Source: G963662675 sp963662675 (GTDB lineage: Bacteria > Bacteroidota > Bacteroidia > Bacteroidales > Prolixibacteraceae). Taken from it: a DNA stretch of 64,000 nt. The translations under genes and the position numbers were made by a program. Where the stretch lies: positions 62,001 through 126,000 of the forward strand of contig CAXXHP010000003.1 in the NCBI GenBank assembly GCA_963662675.2, in the 5' to 3' direction. The notes below the pieces were generated by a model. That model was not told the DNA's origin. It saw only the letters and a list, made by a program, of their open reading frames with translations, and searched no databases. Positions 7,705-16,011 of this stretch are shown piece after piece (the stretch's first letter is position 1; every line of letters starts with the position of its first letter).

Positions 7705-9228
7705 ATGAATAGCTTTGTGAATTTTATTTTTGAGTCGGGTATAAGCTTGGGATTATTCACCGTCTTATATCTAATTTTTCTTCAGAAAGAAACCTTCTTT
7801 AAAGCGAACCGTTTCTTTCTACTCTTTGCCCTTGTATTTTCTTCGGTACTTCCGCTATTGCACTTTGGTGCAATGTATACTTTTCAGGCATTTGGAACTG
7901 ATTTGACAGGGCAACAATACAGTATTTTGCTTGAGACTGTATCGATATATGGGAATTCTGTTTCTCAAAGTTTTATTGATTCTGTTACTGCAAGCTCCTT
8001 AGTTATTACTATTTATCTGTTTGGGGTTCTATTTTTTTCATTCCGATTACTGGTTCGCTTATCCCAGATTAGTTTAATTATTCGACGAAACAAGGTTGTT
8101 TATGAGAACGATATGAAACTTGTTGTGCTTGAAAAAGATACTAGTCCATTCTCCTTTCTTTCGTATGTTTTTACAGGAGCTAATATCAAACAACAATCTG
8201 GTTGGGAAAAAATGCTGATTCACGAATATGAACATGTGAGACAGCGACACACAATTGATGTTTTATTTCTTGAAATAATCTCTGTTCTACATTGGTTTAA
8301 TCCCTTTTTCTGGCTCTTAAAGCGGATGTTGAGGGAAAACCATGAATACCTTGCAGATAGGGCGGTGTTAATCCGCGACAATAATTCAATAGCTTATCGG
8401 CAGGTATTACTGAGTCAGCTTATTGGTCGCCATTTGAACATGGCCAATAACTTTAATTACTCAATTAAAAAACGAATTAAAATGATGACACAAATAAAAT
8501 CTTCGAAATTGGCGAATATGAAAGTGCTAGTGGGCATGCTGTTGGCAATTGCTTTAGTTTTTGTATTTGCTTGCGATAATAAAGACATTGTTGAAAGTGG
8601 TGATGAAATATCTGAATTGAAGTCAACTGAAACGACTTCAACTTTAATGGATGATGCTCTTATTATTGTTGATGGTGAAGTTTTCGAACGAGAAGTTTTC
8701 AATCAAATAGCTCCAGATGCGATTGAATCAATAAATGTTTTAAAAGAAAATCTGGATGAGTACGTGGATAAATATGGAGATATTGCCCGGAATGGGGTTA
8801 TTTTAATAACTCTTAAAGAAGGTGCAACATTAAGTTATAATACCGATACTCAGATTAAAAAGGCAATATCTACGCCTAAAATTGATATATCAAGTAAATC
8901 TGAGGAGTATGAAGATGTTTTTGTTACTGTAGAAGAAATGCCACAATTCCCGGGTGGAGAAGAGGAACTTCGACAATATTTGAAGATGAATGTAAAATAT
9001 CCTATTGTAGCGCAAAATGCGGGAATACAAGGGAAAGTATATGTTTCGTTTATTGTTGAAAAAGATGGTAGCGTAGGGCGGGCAAAAATTGTTAGAGGGG
9101 TAGATGAAAGTCTGGATAATGAAGCTTTGCGGGTGGTTTCAGCAATGCCAAAGTGGGAACCAGGTAAGCAAGATGGTCAGACAGTGGCCGTTCAATACAC
9201 CGTGCCAATTTCATTTGAGCTTCAATAA
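7705..9228 (+). CDS. BlaR1-type M56 metallopeptidase sensor with TonB C-terminal domain
   Basis: This 507-residue membrane protein starts with transmembrane helices (about 10-25, 38-55 and 97-117) and has the M56 zinc motif HEYEH at 173-177, with a likely third ligand Glu214 in NHEYLADRA. Another helix lies at about 272-290, ending in a Cys. It then carries a plug-like segment (DALIIVDGEVF...GVILITLKEG, about 312-376) as found in TonB-dependent receptors, and ends in a TonB C-terminal domain (about 410-507; PQFPGGEEEL, YPIVAQNAGIQGKVYVSF, MPKWEPGKQ). It has no penicillin-binding sensor domain. Likely it senses an envelope signal and inactivates BlaI. The domain order suggests coupling of sensing to outer-membrane transport, which is inference. 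Confidence 0.9.
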   Translation: MNSFVNFIFESGISLGLFTVLYLIFLQKETFFKANRFFLLFALVFSSVLPLLHFGAMYTFQAFGTDLTGQQYSILLETVSIYGNSVSQSFIDSVTASSLVITIYLFGVLFFSFRLLVRLSQISLIIRRNKVVYENDMKLVVLEKDTSPFSFLSYVFTGANIKQQSGWEKMLIHEYEHVRQRHTIDVLFLEIISVLHWFNPFFWLLKRMLRENHEYLADRAVLIRDNNSIAYRQVLLSQLIGRHLNMANNFNYSIKKRIKMMTQIKSSKLANMKVLVGMLLAIALVFVFACDNKDIVESGDEISELKSTETTSTLMDDALIIVDGEVFEREVFNQIAPDAIESINVLKENLDEYVDKYGDIARNGVILITLKEGATLSYNTDTQIKKAISTPKIDISSKSEEYEDVFVTVEEMPQFPGGEEELRQYLKMNVKYPIVAQNAGIQGKVYVSFIVEKDGSVGRAKIVRGVDESLDNEALRVVSAMPKWEPGKQDGQTVAVQYTVPISFELQ

Positions 9229-9238
9229 TATTGTAGCG

Positions 9239-9273
9239 AAAGTTTTTGCCTCGTACTGGGGCAGAAACTTTTT
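9239..9273. terminator. Bidirectional terminator between blaR1-type gene and convergent 132-aa gene
   Basis: AAAGTTTTTGCC (9239-9250) pairs with GGCAGAAACTTT (9260-9271), with one G-U position, and is followed by T residues; on the opposite strand the A-rich 5' side supplies a U-tract. It lies between two convergent genes and can serve both. Confidence 0.65.
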
Positions 9274-9292
9274 GCAAATCCCCGAAGTGCAG

Positions 9293-9691
9293 TTATCCTT
9301 CAGAAATCAACATTAAAGCTTCTTGTTTCAAAATTGAGGGCAGTTGAATGTTTCGACGTTCAATACTTAATAGCCACATTTTAACTTCATCACCTTTTAG
9401 TGTATAGAGTACATCGCGGAATTCATCAATTTGTTGATCATTGTATTGATTTGCATCAATTTCTCGATAGCTATCGAGTTCCTCGTCTTCAAAATAAACA
9501 ATCTCATCAGGATTTTGCAGCATTTCATCAAACTCACAAATTTCGTGTGCACCACAACAATCCAGTGGAATTTCAAGAGCTTCTTCCTCTTGCTCATTGT
9601 CTGGTTTTTTCTTTCCGTATTTGTTGGAAAGCCATGTGCCCAAAGCGACAATAACAAATAATCCAAACAAAACCCCTATTAAAATCAGCAT
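9293..9691 (-). CDS. Small membrane-anchored acidic protein of unknown function
   Basis: The 132-residue protein has one N-terminal transmembrane helix (MLILIGVLFGLFVIVALGTWL, no cleavage site evident), a short basic stretch (KYGKKK) and a strongly acidic cytosolic or periplasmic domain. That domain contains a cysteine cluster, DCCGAHEICEFD at about 43-54, which could bind metal or form a disulfide. The C-terminal half (QQIDEFRDVLYTLKGDEVKMWLLSIERRNIQLP) looks helical. I do not recognise a characterised family. It is convergent to the BlaR1-type gene and shares a terminator with it. Confidence 0.75.
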   Translation of the reverse strand: MLILIGVLFGLFVIVALGTWLSNKYGKKKPDNEQEEEALEIPLDCCGAHEICEFDEMLQNPDEIVYFEDEELDSYREIDANQYNDQQIDEFRDVLYTLKGDEVKMWLLSIERRNIQLPSILKQEALMLISEG

Positions 9692-9915
9692 AATCTAAAT
9701 GTATTGATACATTAACAATTTGGATTAAAGAGAGTTTATCATCAACTCCTCTTCTCCTTTTTTGAAAGTCCTGCAAATTTAATGTGAATAATAAATTATG
9801 CATCCCGAGACGTAATAAATAGTCGGTTTGTTTCCTTAATGTTTCTTAATTCATTAAACAAACTATTCTAACAGGCGTTCAACTGTCAGTTAATAATTAT
9901 CAAATTCACCCAGTT

Positions 9916-10515
9916 ATGAGAACAAAAACTTTTTACACGTTTCTATTCCTTGTGTTTATTGGTTTAAATGCAATTGCACAGATGCCTGAAAAGGCAGAAG
10001 ATATTTCACCATTGCTAATTGGTGAATCAATGGTTGCTGCAGACTTGGTAGATGTGAATGGAAATAGCCGGCAGGTGTTGGATGTTATAAAAGACAAGCC
10101 TACTTTGATATTGGTTTATAGAGGCGGGTGGTGCTTTTTCTGTAATCAACACATGTCTGAAATTTATGAAGTGAAAGATGAAATTCTTGATTTAGGGTAT
10201 CAGATTTTAGCCATAAGTACAGATACTCCTGAAAATTTGAAAGATAGTATTGAAGTCAAGAACTATGGCTATCAGTTGTTTTCTGATAGCAATGGCGATT
10301 TTTCAAAATCAATGGGTATTGCTTTTCAAGCATCTGGAAGGGCACAAGAACTTCTTGCCGAATGGTCTGCCACTGACGACTTATTGTCGGTTCCTTCTGT
10401 TTTTGTGACCAACAAGGACGGATTAATTTTGTTTGAGTACATCAATCCAGACTTCAGGACTCGTATTAGTGCTAATTTATTGGTAGCAGCTTTAAGTAAT
10501 CTAAATATTGAGTAA
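9916..10515 (+). CDS. Secreted peroxiredoxin-like (AhpC/TSA) thioredoxin-fold protein
   Basis: A signal peptide (MRTKTFYTFLFLVFIGLNAIA, cleaved before Gln) precedes a 178-residue thioredoxin fold. The redox motif is GGWCFFC, with Cys73 and Cys76, and the later VPSVFVTNKDG segment carries the cis-Pro. The spacing and the ILAISTDTPENLKDS region resemble AhpC/TSA redoxins that reduce peroxides, although a WCxxC pair also fits thiol-disulfide exchange. The protein should act in the periplasm. It is monocistronic, with a long hairpin terminator shared with the convergent tRNA. Confidence 0.85.
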   Translation: MRTKTFYTFLFLVFIGLNAIAQMPEKAEDISPLLIGESMVAADLVDVNGNSRQVLDVIKDKPTLILVYRGGWCFFCNQHMSEIYEVKDEILDLGYQILAISTDTPENLKDSIEVKNYGYQLFSDSNGDFSKSMGIAFQASGRAQELLAEWSATDDLLSVPSVFVTNKDGLILFEYINPDFRTRISANLLVAALSNLNIE

Positions 10516-10532
10516 CATATTAGAAAAAGTGT

Positions 10533-10569
10533 CATAAAAATAGCCGCACATTGTGCGGCTATTTTTATG
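10533..10569. terminator. Bidirectional terminator between redoxin gene and tRNA-Arg
   Basis: A perfect 17-bp stem, from CATAAAAATAGCCGCAC at 10533-10549 to its complement at 10553-10569, closes over a 3-nt loop. The AT-rich base of the stem gives U-tracts on both strands, so it can end both the redoxin transcript and the tRNA-Arg transcript. Confidence 0.9.
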
Positions 10570-10641
10570 TGATCCCACCGAGATTCGAACTCAGATCGCA
10601 AGAACCGGAATCTTGTATTCTATCCATTGAACTATGGGACC
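10570..10641 (-). tRNA. tRNA-Arg (CCG)
   Basis: On the minus strand GGTCCCA pairs with TGGGATC in the acceptor stem (one G-U), with A as discriminator. The D arm is AGTTCAATGGATAGAAT. The anticodon stem is CAAGA/TCTTG with loop TTCCGGT, giving anticodon CCG, which reads CGG. The T loop is GTTCGAATC. CCA is not encoded. A -7 match on the minus strand (TATTTTTG, plus-strand 10653-10660) lies just upstream. Confidence 0.95.
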
Positions 10642-10750
10642 AAAATCGTATGCAAAAATAGTAAAACAATCTTTTTCTCAGCATAAAAAATTGAAAACTT
10701 AAATGTGTTAATAATGTGGTGTTTTGTTGATAAATCAGAGCGATTGATAA

Positions 10751-10779
10751 TTGATAAGTATGGAATTAAGCTAATTTTG
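10751..10779 (+). promoter_or_regulatory. Promoter of the HD hydrolase gene
   Basis: TTG at 10751-10753 and TAATTTTG at 10772-10779 are separated by 18 nt and match the Bacteroidota -33/-7 pattern. The start codon at 10802 is 22 nt past the -7 element. Confidence 0.5.
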
Positions 10780-10801
10780 CAGCAAACTGGAATGATTGAT
10801 A

Positions 10802-11587
10802 ATGAGTGAAAAATTTTATGAGGAAGGGAAGACATTTTTTGATGATTATAGTCAGAAAATAATTTCTACTGCAGAAGATGCTATTGCCGAAGATTTACTA
10901 TTAAAAAAAGAACATTCGCTCCGTGTGGCTAAATTATGTGCCAGCTTGGCAAAAAAATTGGAGCTAAATGAGCAAGAGAGTGAACTAGCTGGGTTAATAG
11001 GGTTATTGCATGACTTGGGGCGTTTTACACAGTATGAAAAGTATAAAAGCTTTGATGATTTTCAGACCGAAGATCATGCTGTTTTAGGCGTTGCAATTAT
11101 TAAGGAGCAAGCTTTCTTTTTAAATTTACCAGAGGATGATCGTCAGAATATTGTTGAAGCTATTGAGTCGCACAGTAAGTTGTCTTCGCATTCAAAGGGC
11201 AAACAAACTAGCATTTGGGGAACGATTTTGAGAGATGCCGATAAACTTGATATTTGGGAGCTAAGCGTATTGAACCTAAAACGTGATGGTTCTTTTAACT
11301 TGCCTTCGATAAGTTACAACTTGCCTAAAACACCAAGTGTGTCAGAATCAATTATCAAAAATTTATTGTCAGGGAAGCCCGTTTTGAAAAAAGATTTGCA
11401 GTCGGTAAATGATTTTAAGTTGATGCTTATTGCGATGGTGTATGATTTAAACTACAAAGCAAGTTTTCATATATTGAATGAAAAACAATTGATTAGCAAG
11501 ATCTATGATTCGCTTCCTAAACGAGATGATGTGATTGATGCGTATCGACAAGTTCGACTTTTTATTGAGAATAAGTTTGTTGAGTAG
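10802..11587 (+). CDS. HD domain phosphohydrolase
   Basis: I use ATG at 10802 rather than the TTG six bases upstream, giving 261 residues. The HD superfamily metal motif is spread as His38 (KEHSLRVAKLC), His70-Asp71 (GLLHDLGRF) and a later Asp in RDADKLDIWEL. HD proteins hydrolyse phosphoester or nucleotide substrates, and this subgroup is uncharacterised; the DHAVLG element after the HD pair is common in it. It is cytoplasmic. The small BFD gene follows 35 nt downstream in the same direction, so the two may share a transcript. Confidence 0.88.
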   Translation: MSEKFYEEGKTFFDDYSQKIISTAEDAIAEDLLLKKEHSLRVAKLCASLAKKLELNEQESELAGLIGLLHDLGRFTQYEKYKSFDDFQTEDHAVLGVAIIKEQAFFLNLPEDDRQNIVEAIESHSKLSSHSKGKQTSIWGTILRDADKLDIWELSVLNLKRDGSFNLPSISYNLPKTPSVSESIIKNLLSGKPVLKKDLQSVNDFKLMLIAMVYDLNYKASFHILNEKQLISKIYDSLPKRDDVIDAYRQVRLFIENKFVE

Positions 11588-11622
11588 TCGTTTGGGAATG
11601 GCTTTATCGAAAATTGATAATT

Positions 11623-11799
11623 ATGAGTGATCGATTAGTTTGTTTGTGTAATATGATTTCGGAACAGGAAATTCTGGGTGAATTAAAAAAAGGAGCGAAA
11701 AGTACCGTTGACATTCAATATGCAACCAGAGCAGGAACAAGCTGTGGAAAATGCTTAACAACGATTGATAAAATAGTTCAGGATTATTTAGAAGAATAG
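11623..11799 (+). CDS. BFD-like [2Fe-2S]-binding protein
   Basis: Starting at ATG 11623 gives a 58-residue protein with the four-cysteine pattern of the BFD domain: Cys7, Cys9, Cys41 and Cys44 (CLC ... SCGKC). Bacterioferritin-associated ferredoxins use this fold to pass electrons for iron release from bacterioferritin; the same domain occurs as a module in nitrite reductases and in other small carriers. No bacterioferritin gene is adjacent, so the partner is unknown. A T-rich hairpin terminator follows. Confidence 0.85.
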   Translation: MSDRLVCLCNMISEQEILGELKKGAKSTVDIQYATRAGTSCGKCLTTIDKIVQDYLEE

Positions 11800-11823
11800 G
11801 GTTTGAAATAAGATATTGAAGAG

Positions 11824-11855
11824 GGAGTTATTTAATTTGTAATAACTCCTTTTTT
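11824..11855 (+). terminator. Terminator after the BFD gene
   Basis: GGAGTTATT (11824-11832) pairs with AATAACTCC (11841-11849) over an 8-nt loop, followed directly by six T residues. Confidence 0.9.
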
Positions 11856-11881
11856 ATGTCTCCAATTCCCGTTTAAAATAA

Positions 11882-11911
11882 AAGAGCTTCTCTGATTTCA
11901 GAGAAGCTCTT
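11882..11911 (-). terminator. Terminator of the mmd operon
   Basis: A perfect 14-bp stem (AAGAGCTTCTCTGA, 11882-11895, with its complement at 11898-11911) closes over TT. On the minus strand it lies 25 nt past the mmdB stop and is followed by a T-rich stretch. Confidence 0.88.
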
Positions 11912-11935
11912 ATTATATAGTAGAAAAGTCAGTTC

Positions 11936-13579
11936 TTACATCAAGAAGCTTAATAAGATACCAGCTCCAATTGCTGAGCCAATTACTCCAGACACGTTTG
12001 GAGCCATAGCGTGCATTAGCAAGTGGTTCGTTGGATCTTCTTTTAGTCCCATTGTTTGAACAACGCGGGCACTATCAGGTACAGCTGATACTCCTGCTGC
12101 TCCAATCATAGGGTTGATTTTATTCTCTTTCTTATAGAATAAGTTCATCACCTTTGCACTAATTACACCACCGGCAGTTGCAATTACGAATGATAACGCA
12201 CCAAGCATGAAAATCTTAATGGATGATGGTGTGAGGAATACATCTGCTTGAGTTGATGCTCCTACAGTAATACCTAGCAGAATGGTCACAATATTGATCA
12301 ACGCAAAGTTCGCTGTATCTGCCAAGCGCTTGGTAACTGTAGATTCTTTCAAAAGGTTACCAAAGAATAACATACCAAGAAGAGGTAGGGCAGAAGGGGC
12401 AATGTATGCTGTTAGAATCAGTCCAACAATTGGAAATAATATTTTTTCCAATTTTGAAACTGCTCTTGGTGGCTTCATCCGGATCAAACGTTCCCTTTTA
12501 GAAGTTAGCAGCCTGATTACCGGAGGTTGAATTACCGGAACCAAAGCCATATAGGAATATGCCGCAATCGCAATCGGTCCAATCAGGTTTTTCACGGTTT
12601 CTCCATTCGACATCACATTTAGCCCATTTGCTAATTTGGATGAAATAAAGATCGCCGTTGGTCCATCGGCACCACCGATGATACCAATAGCACCAGCTTC
12701 AGGTGGAGCAAATCCTAACCATAGGGCTCCTAGGAATGTAATGAAAATACCAATTTGTGCGGCGGCACCGAGCAACATTAATTTGGGATTTGATATCAAT
12801 GAAGAGAAATCTGTCATTGCACCAATTCCAAGGAAAATGAGGGGTGGATACCAACCCTGTAGTACTCCCTGATAGAGGATGTTCATTACAGATCCCGGTT
12901 CATAAATACCGAGCTTCAGGTTAAAATCAACAGCCTGAAACATTGGGATGTTACCAATTAAGATACCAAAGCCAATAGGAACGAGAAGCAGAGGTTCAAA
13001 GTCATACTTAATCGCTAAAAATATGAAAATGAATCCGATGAGCATCATTAGCAAATGCTTCCATGAAACATTTGCAAATCCGGAAAACTCATAAAAGTTA
13101 AACAATCCAGAAACAGCACCCGAGTAGTTTTTGTATATAAAACCATCGCCACTAAGTTTGCCATCTTTTATCTGTAATGTCCGTTCACCAAGATCCATGA
13201 CTTCATCATTGGTAACATAACTGTTGTCCAACGTATTTGGATCTTTGTTCTTGTTAAGGTGAGTAATTGTTTTTTTGTTGAATTTCAACACCAAACTCTC
13301 CCCGTTAACAGTCCATGATCCTGTATAACGTTGTTTTAATGAGTCCATTGTAAAGGAGTAATCATCAGAAAAAGTAAAGGTTTTATAACGCTTCGCTGTT
13401 TCAAAATCTTCCTTTTTATTTACACTGGGATCAAATGTGGGAGAGGATATGTAACCGTCACTTCGGTTAATCCACTTACCATCAGTTATTGTTTCAACCA
13501 ACTTGCTGCTTTCTTCTGCCTTTGAGATAAAAGGTAGAGCGATAAACAAGACGGTTATTAATAATAGCAGTTTTTTCAT
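11936..13579 (-). CDS. mmdB: Sodium-translocating decarboxylase beta subunit with N-terminal lipocalin-like domain
   Basis: The C-terminal 370 or so residues are the OadB/MmdB/GcdB membrane subunit that couples decarboxylation of carboxybiotin to Na+ export. Hallmarks include IIGGADGPTAIFISSKLA, the GNLLKES segment and the final GVIGSAIGAGILLSF. I start at ATG 13579 (547 aa), which gives a signal peptide (MKKLLLLITVLFIALPFISKA); the upstream TTG at 13606 would overlap mmdC. Between the signal and the pump, residues 25-165 form an extra soluble domain with lipocalin-like beta strands (FTFSDDYSFTMDSLKQRYTG, GSWTVNGESLVLKF), predicted to face the periplasm. Family members are usually about 370-430 aa, so this is an added domain. 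It is the last gene of the mce-mmdA-mmdD-mmdC-mmdB operon. Confidence 0.93.
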   Translation of the reverse strand: MKKLLLLITVLFIALPFISKAEESSKLVETITDGKWINRSDGYISSPTFDPSVNKKEDFETAKRYKTFTFSDDYSFTMDSLKQRYTGSWTVNGESLVLKFNKKTITHLNKNKDPNTLDNSYVTNDEVMDLGERTLQIKDGKLSGDGFIYKNYSGAVSGLFNFYEFSGFANVSWKHLLMMLIGFIFIFLAIKYDFEPLLLVPIGFGILIGNIPMFQAVDFNLKLGIYEPGSVMNILYQGVLQGWYPPLIFLGIGAMTDFSSLISNPKLMLLGAAAQIGIFITFLGALWLGFAPPEAGAIGIIGGADGPTAIFISSKLANGLNVMSNGETVKNLIGPIAIAAYSYMALVPVIQPPVIRLLTSKRERLIRMKPPRAVSKLEKILFPIVGLILTAYIAPSALPLLGMLFFGNLLKESTVTKRLADTANFALINIVTILLGITVGASTQADVFLTPSSIKIFMLGALSFVIATAGGVISAKVMNLFYKKENKINPMIGAAGVSAVPDSARVVQTMGLKEDPTNHLLMHAMAPNVSGVIGSAIGAGILLSFLM

Positions 13580-13592
13580 TGCAGCAGTTTTT

Positions 13593-14018
13593 TTAGCCAA
13601 TTTCAATTAATACATCATCTTGCAATACAGCTTCGCCTTCTTTAATCTTAATGGCTTTTACTTCTCCATCTTTTTCAGATAGAACCTGATTCTCCATTTT
13701 CATGGCCTCCATGACTAATAGGCTTTGACCTGCTTTAACTTGATCGCCAACGGAAACATTAAGTTTAAGAATGGTTCCTGGAAGTGGAGCTTTAATTGCA
13801 GATCCACTAGTTGACTGTTGTTTTTTGATAAGGCCTTCACCCGGCTTTTGCACTACGGGTTTACGAACTAGTGTTGGTGTTTTTGAGGCTTTTACTTCTC
13901 TCTTAACTTCAACTTCGTATTTTGTGCCGTTCACTTCTATTTGGGCAATATTATCTTCGATGTCATTAATATGAACATCATATTCATCGCCGCTTATGGT
14001 AAATTTGAAATTTTTCAT
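13593..14018 (-). CDS. mmdC: Biotin carrier subunit of methylmalonyl-CoA decarboxylase
   Basis: The 141-residue protein has an N-terminal oxaloacetate-decarboxylase-type leader domain, a Lys/Pro-rich linker (about 45-75) and a C-terminal biotinyl domain with the EAMKMEN biotinylation motif; the central Lys is the attachment site. It shuttles the carboxyl group from the MmdA active site to the membrane subunit MmdB. Its stop lies just 13 nt before the mmdB ATG, and it follows mmdD. The order and spacing show an operon. Confidence 0.93.
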   Translation of the reverse strand: MKNFKFTISGDEYDVHINDIEDNIAQIEVNGTKYEVEVKREVKASKTPTLVRKPVVQKPGEGLIKKQQSTSGSAIKAPLPGTILKLNVSVGDQVKAGQSLLVMEAMKMENQVLSEKDGEVKAIKIKEGEAVLQDDVLIEIG

Positions 14019-14045
14019 TGTCTAAATAATTAAATAACAACGCTG

Positions 14046-14411
14046 TTAGCGTGGCCAGTTATTTGTTACGCCATAAATTTTGGAACTCCATGGAGAATAA
14101 GATTTTTGAACCTTTTTGATGGTTACAATATTACTTTCTTCATCATGCTGATCATTGAAATATAGATGTAAAGCCATGCTAATTGCTGCTGTTACATTTC
14201 CTTCAATTTGACAGGTTCCTTCTGTTTCTTCGCAATGAGATTCCTTCTTTTTGGGCTGTTTCTTTTTGAGGCTCATGTTGATTAACTTCGGTAAACGAAG
14301 AAAAACAAGTACTAATATAGTCAGAGCAACAAATACGATCATGAAACCAACCAAGGCCACAGTCCACCCGAAATCCATTGTCGAAGCTAATATGATTAAT
14401 AAGTTATTCAT
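14046..14411 (-). CDS. mmdD: OadG-family delta/gamma subunit of sodium-pumping decarboxylase
   Basis: The 121-residue protein has a single transmembrane helix (about residues 15-40, WTVALVGFMIVFVALTILVLVFLRLP), a Lys-rich cytoplasmic stretch (KKKQPKKKE), a Cys pair (HCEETEGTCQ) and a short soluble tail. This layout fits OadG/MmdD, which assembles the complex by bridging the carboxyltransferase with the membrane subunit. It lies 12 nt after mmdA. The sequence is weakly conserved across the family, so the call also leans on operon context. Confidence 0.85.
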   Translation of the reverse strand: MNNLLIILASTMDFGWTVALVGFMIVFVALTILVLVFLRLPKLINMSLKKKQPKKKESHCEETEGTCQIEGNVTAAISMALHLYFNDQHDEESNIVTIKKVQKSYSPWSSKIYGVTNNWPR

Positions 14412-14423
14412 AGAATTGTCCGA

Positions 14424-15983
14424 TTATAATGGAATATTTGAATGTTTCTTAGGTGGATTAACCAACTTTTTAGTTGCTAAGCTTTGTAGTCCGCGAATAA
14501 TGCGAATTCGTGTGTTTCTTGGCTCAATAACATCATCGATATAACCATAAGAAGCAGCTTGGTATGGGTTGGCAAACTTCTCTTTATATTCAGCTTCGTG
14601 TTTTGCAACAAATTCCGCTCTTTCTTGAGGGTCTTCAATTTTACTAAGCTTTCTTCCTTCTAACACTTCAACAGCACCGGCAGCACCCATTACAGCAATT
14701 TCGGCTGAAGGCCATGCGTAGTTCAAGTCGCCACGCAATTGTTTTGATGACATAACATCGTGTGCGCCACCGTATGATTTACGTAAAGTGATCGTGATCT
14801 TTGGCACAGTAGCTTCACCATAAGCAAACATTAGTTTTGCTCCGTGAATAATAATACCACCATATTCTTGGCTGCTACCAGGAAGGAATCCTGGAACATC
14901 GACCAAGGTGACGATTGGAATATTAAAACAATCAAGGAAGCGAACAAAACGTGCAGCCTTACGTGATGCTTCAATATCTAAAACTCCAGCTAAATAATTC
15001 GGTTGGTTGGCAACAATACCAACTGGTTGTCCGTCAAATTTGGCAAATCCAACAATAATGTTCTTTGCATAGTTACGGTGTACTTCTAAGAACTCACCAT
15101 AGTCAGCAAGTGAATGAATTACATCTTTTACATCATATGGTTGGTTCGGATTGTCTGGGATGATTTCATTTAGAGTGTCATCCAGACGATCAATTGGGTC
15201 GTCACAATCAGTAATAGGTGGTTCTTCCAAGTTGTTTTGAGGAAGATACGTTAACAGTTTTCGAAGCATTAAAAGTCCTTCTTCTTCATCTTCAACTAAG
15301 AAGTGTGAAACTCCTGATTTCGAAGCGTGAACTTTACCACCACCAAGATCTTCTGTTGTAATGGTTTCGCCTGTTACTGTTTTAACAACTTTAGGACCAG
15401 TTACAAACATGTATGAGTTTTGCTCGGTCATCATGATAAAGTCTGTAAGTGCTGGCGAATATACAGCTCCACCTGCACATGGCCCAAAAATGGCGGATAG
15501 CTGAGGAATTACTCCTGATGCCAAAATATTTCTCTCAAAAATTTCAGCATATCCTGCCAAACTTGTAACACCTTCCTGGATACGTGCACCACCACTGTCA
15601 TTAATACCGATGAGTGGAGCTCCAACTTTCATGGCCATGTCCATTACCTTGCAGATTTTTTGTGCAAAAGTTTCTGACAAAGATCCACCAAAAACGGTGA
15701 AGTCCTGAGAGAACACATAGACAACACGTCCATCAATGGTGCCGTGTCCGGTGATAACGCCATCACCCATGAATTTTGTTTTTTCCAATCCAAAGTTAGT
15801 ACAGCGGTGAGTGACAAACATGTCAAACTCCTCGAAACTACCTTCGTCGAGTAGCATTTCGATACGCTCGCGTGCAGTGAATTTGCCTTTAGCGTGTTGT
15901 GCTTCAATACGTTTCAATCCTCCACCTAGTTTGGCTTCAGCACGTAATTCAATTAGTTTGTTAATTTTATCTTGATTGCTCAT
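14424..15983 (-). CDS. mmdA: Methylmalonyl-CoA decarboxylase alpha subunit (carboxyltransferase)
   Basis: The 519-residue protein is an acyl-CoA carboxyltransferase. Both halves carry the crotonase-like oxyanion elements: GINDSGGARIQEGV in the N-terminal domain (about 126-139) and DVPGFLPGSSQEYGGIIIHGAK in the C-terminal domain. It transfers CO2 from methylmalonyl-CoA to biotin on MmdC, releasing propionyl-CoA. Propionyl-CoA carboxylase beta subunits are close relatives, but the adjacent OadG, biotin carrier and OadB genes and the lack of a biotin carboxylase gene argue for the sodium-pumping decarboxylase. It follows the epimerase gene mce. Confidence 0.94.
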   Translation of the reverse strand: MSNQDKINKLIELRAEAKLGGGLKRIEAQHAKGKFTARERIEMLLDEGSFEEFDMFVTHRCTNFGLEKTKFMGDGVITGHGTIDGRVVYVFSQDFTVFGGSLSETFAQKICKVMDMAMKVGAPLIGINDSGGARIQEGVTSLAGYAEIFERNILASGVIPQLSAIFGPCAGGAVYSPALTDFIMMTEQNSYMFVTGPKVVKTVTGETITTEDLGGGKVHASKSGVSHFLVEDEEEGLLMLRKLLTYLPQNNLEEPPITDCDDPIDRLDDTLNEIIPDNPNQPYDVKDVIHSLADYGEFLEVHRNYAKNIIVGFAKFDGQPVGIVANQPNYLAGVLDIEASRKAARFVRFLDCFNIPIVTLVDVPGFLPGSSQEYGGIIIHGAKLMFAYGEATVPKITITLRKSYGGAHDVMSSKQLRGDLNYAWPSAEIAVMGAAGAVEVLEGRKLSKIEDPQERAEFVAKHEAEYKEKFANPYQAASYGYIDDVIEPRNTRIRIIRGLQSLATKKLVNPPKKHSNIPL

Positions 15984-16011
15984 TCTGGATTTATAAAATG
16001 ATTTTTGTTGT

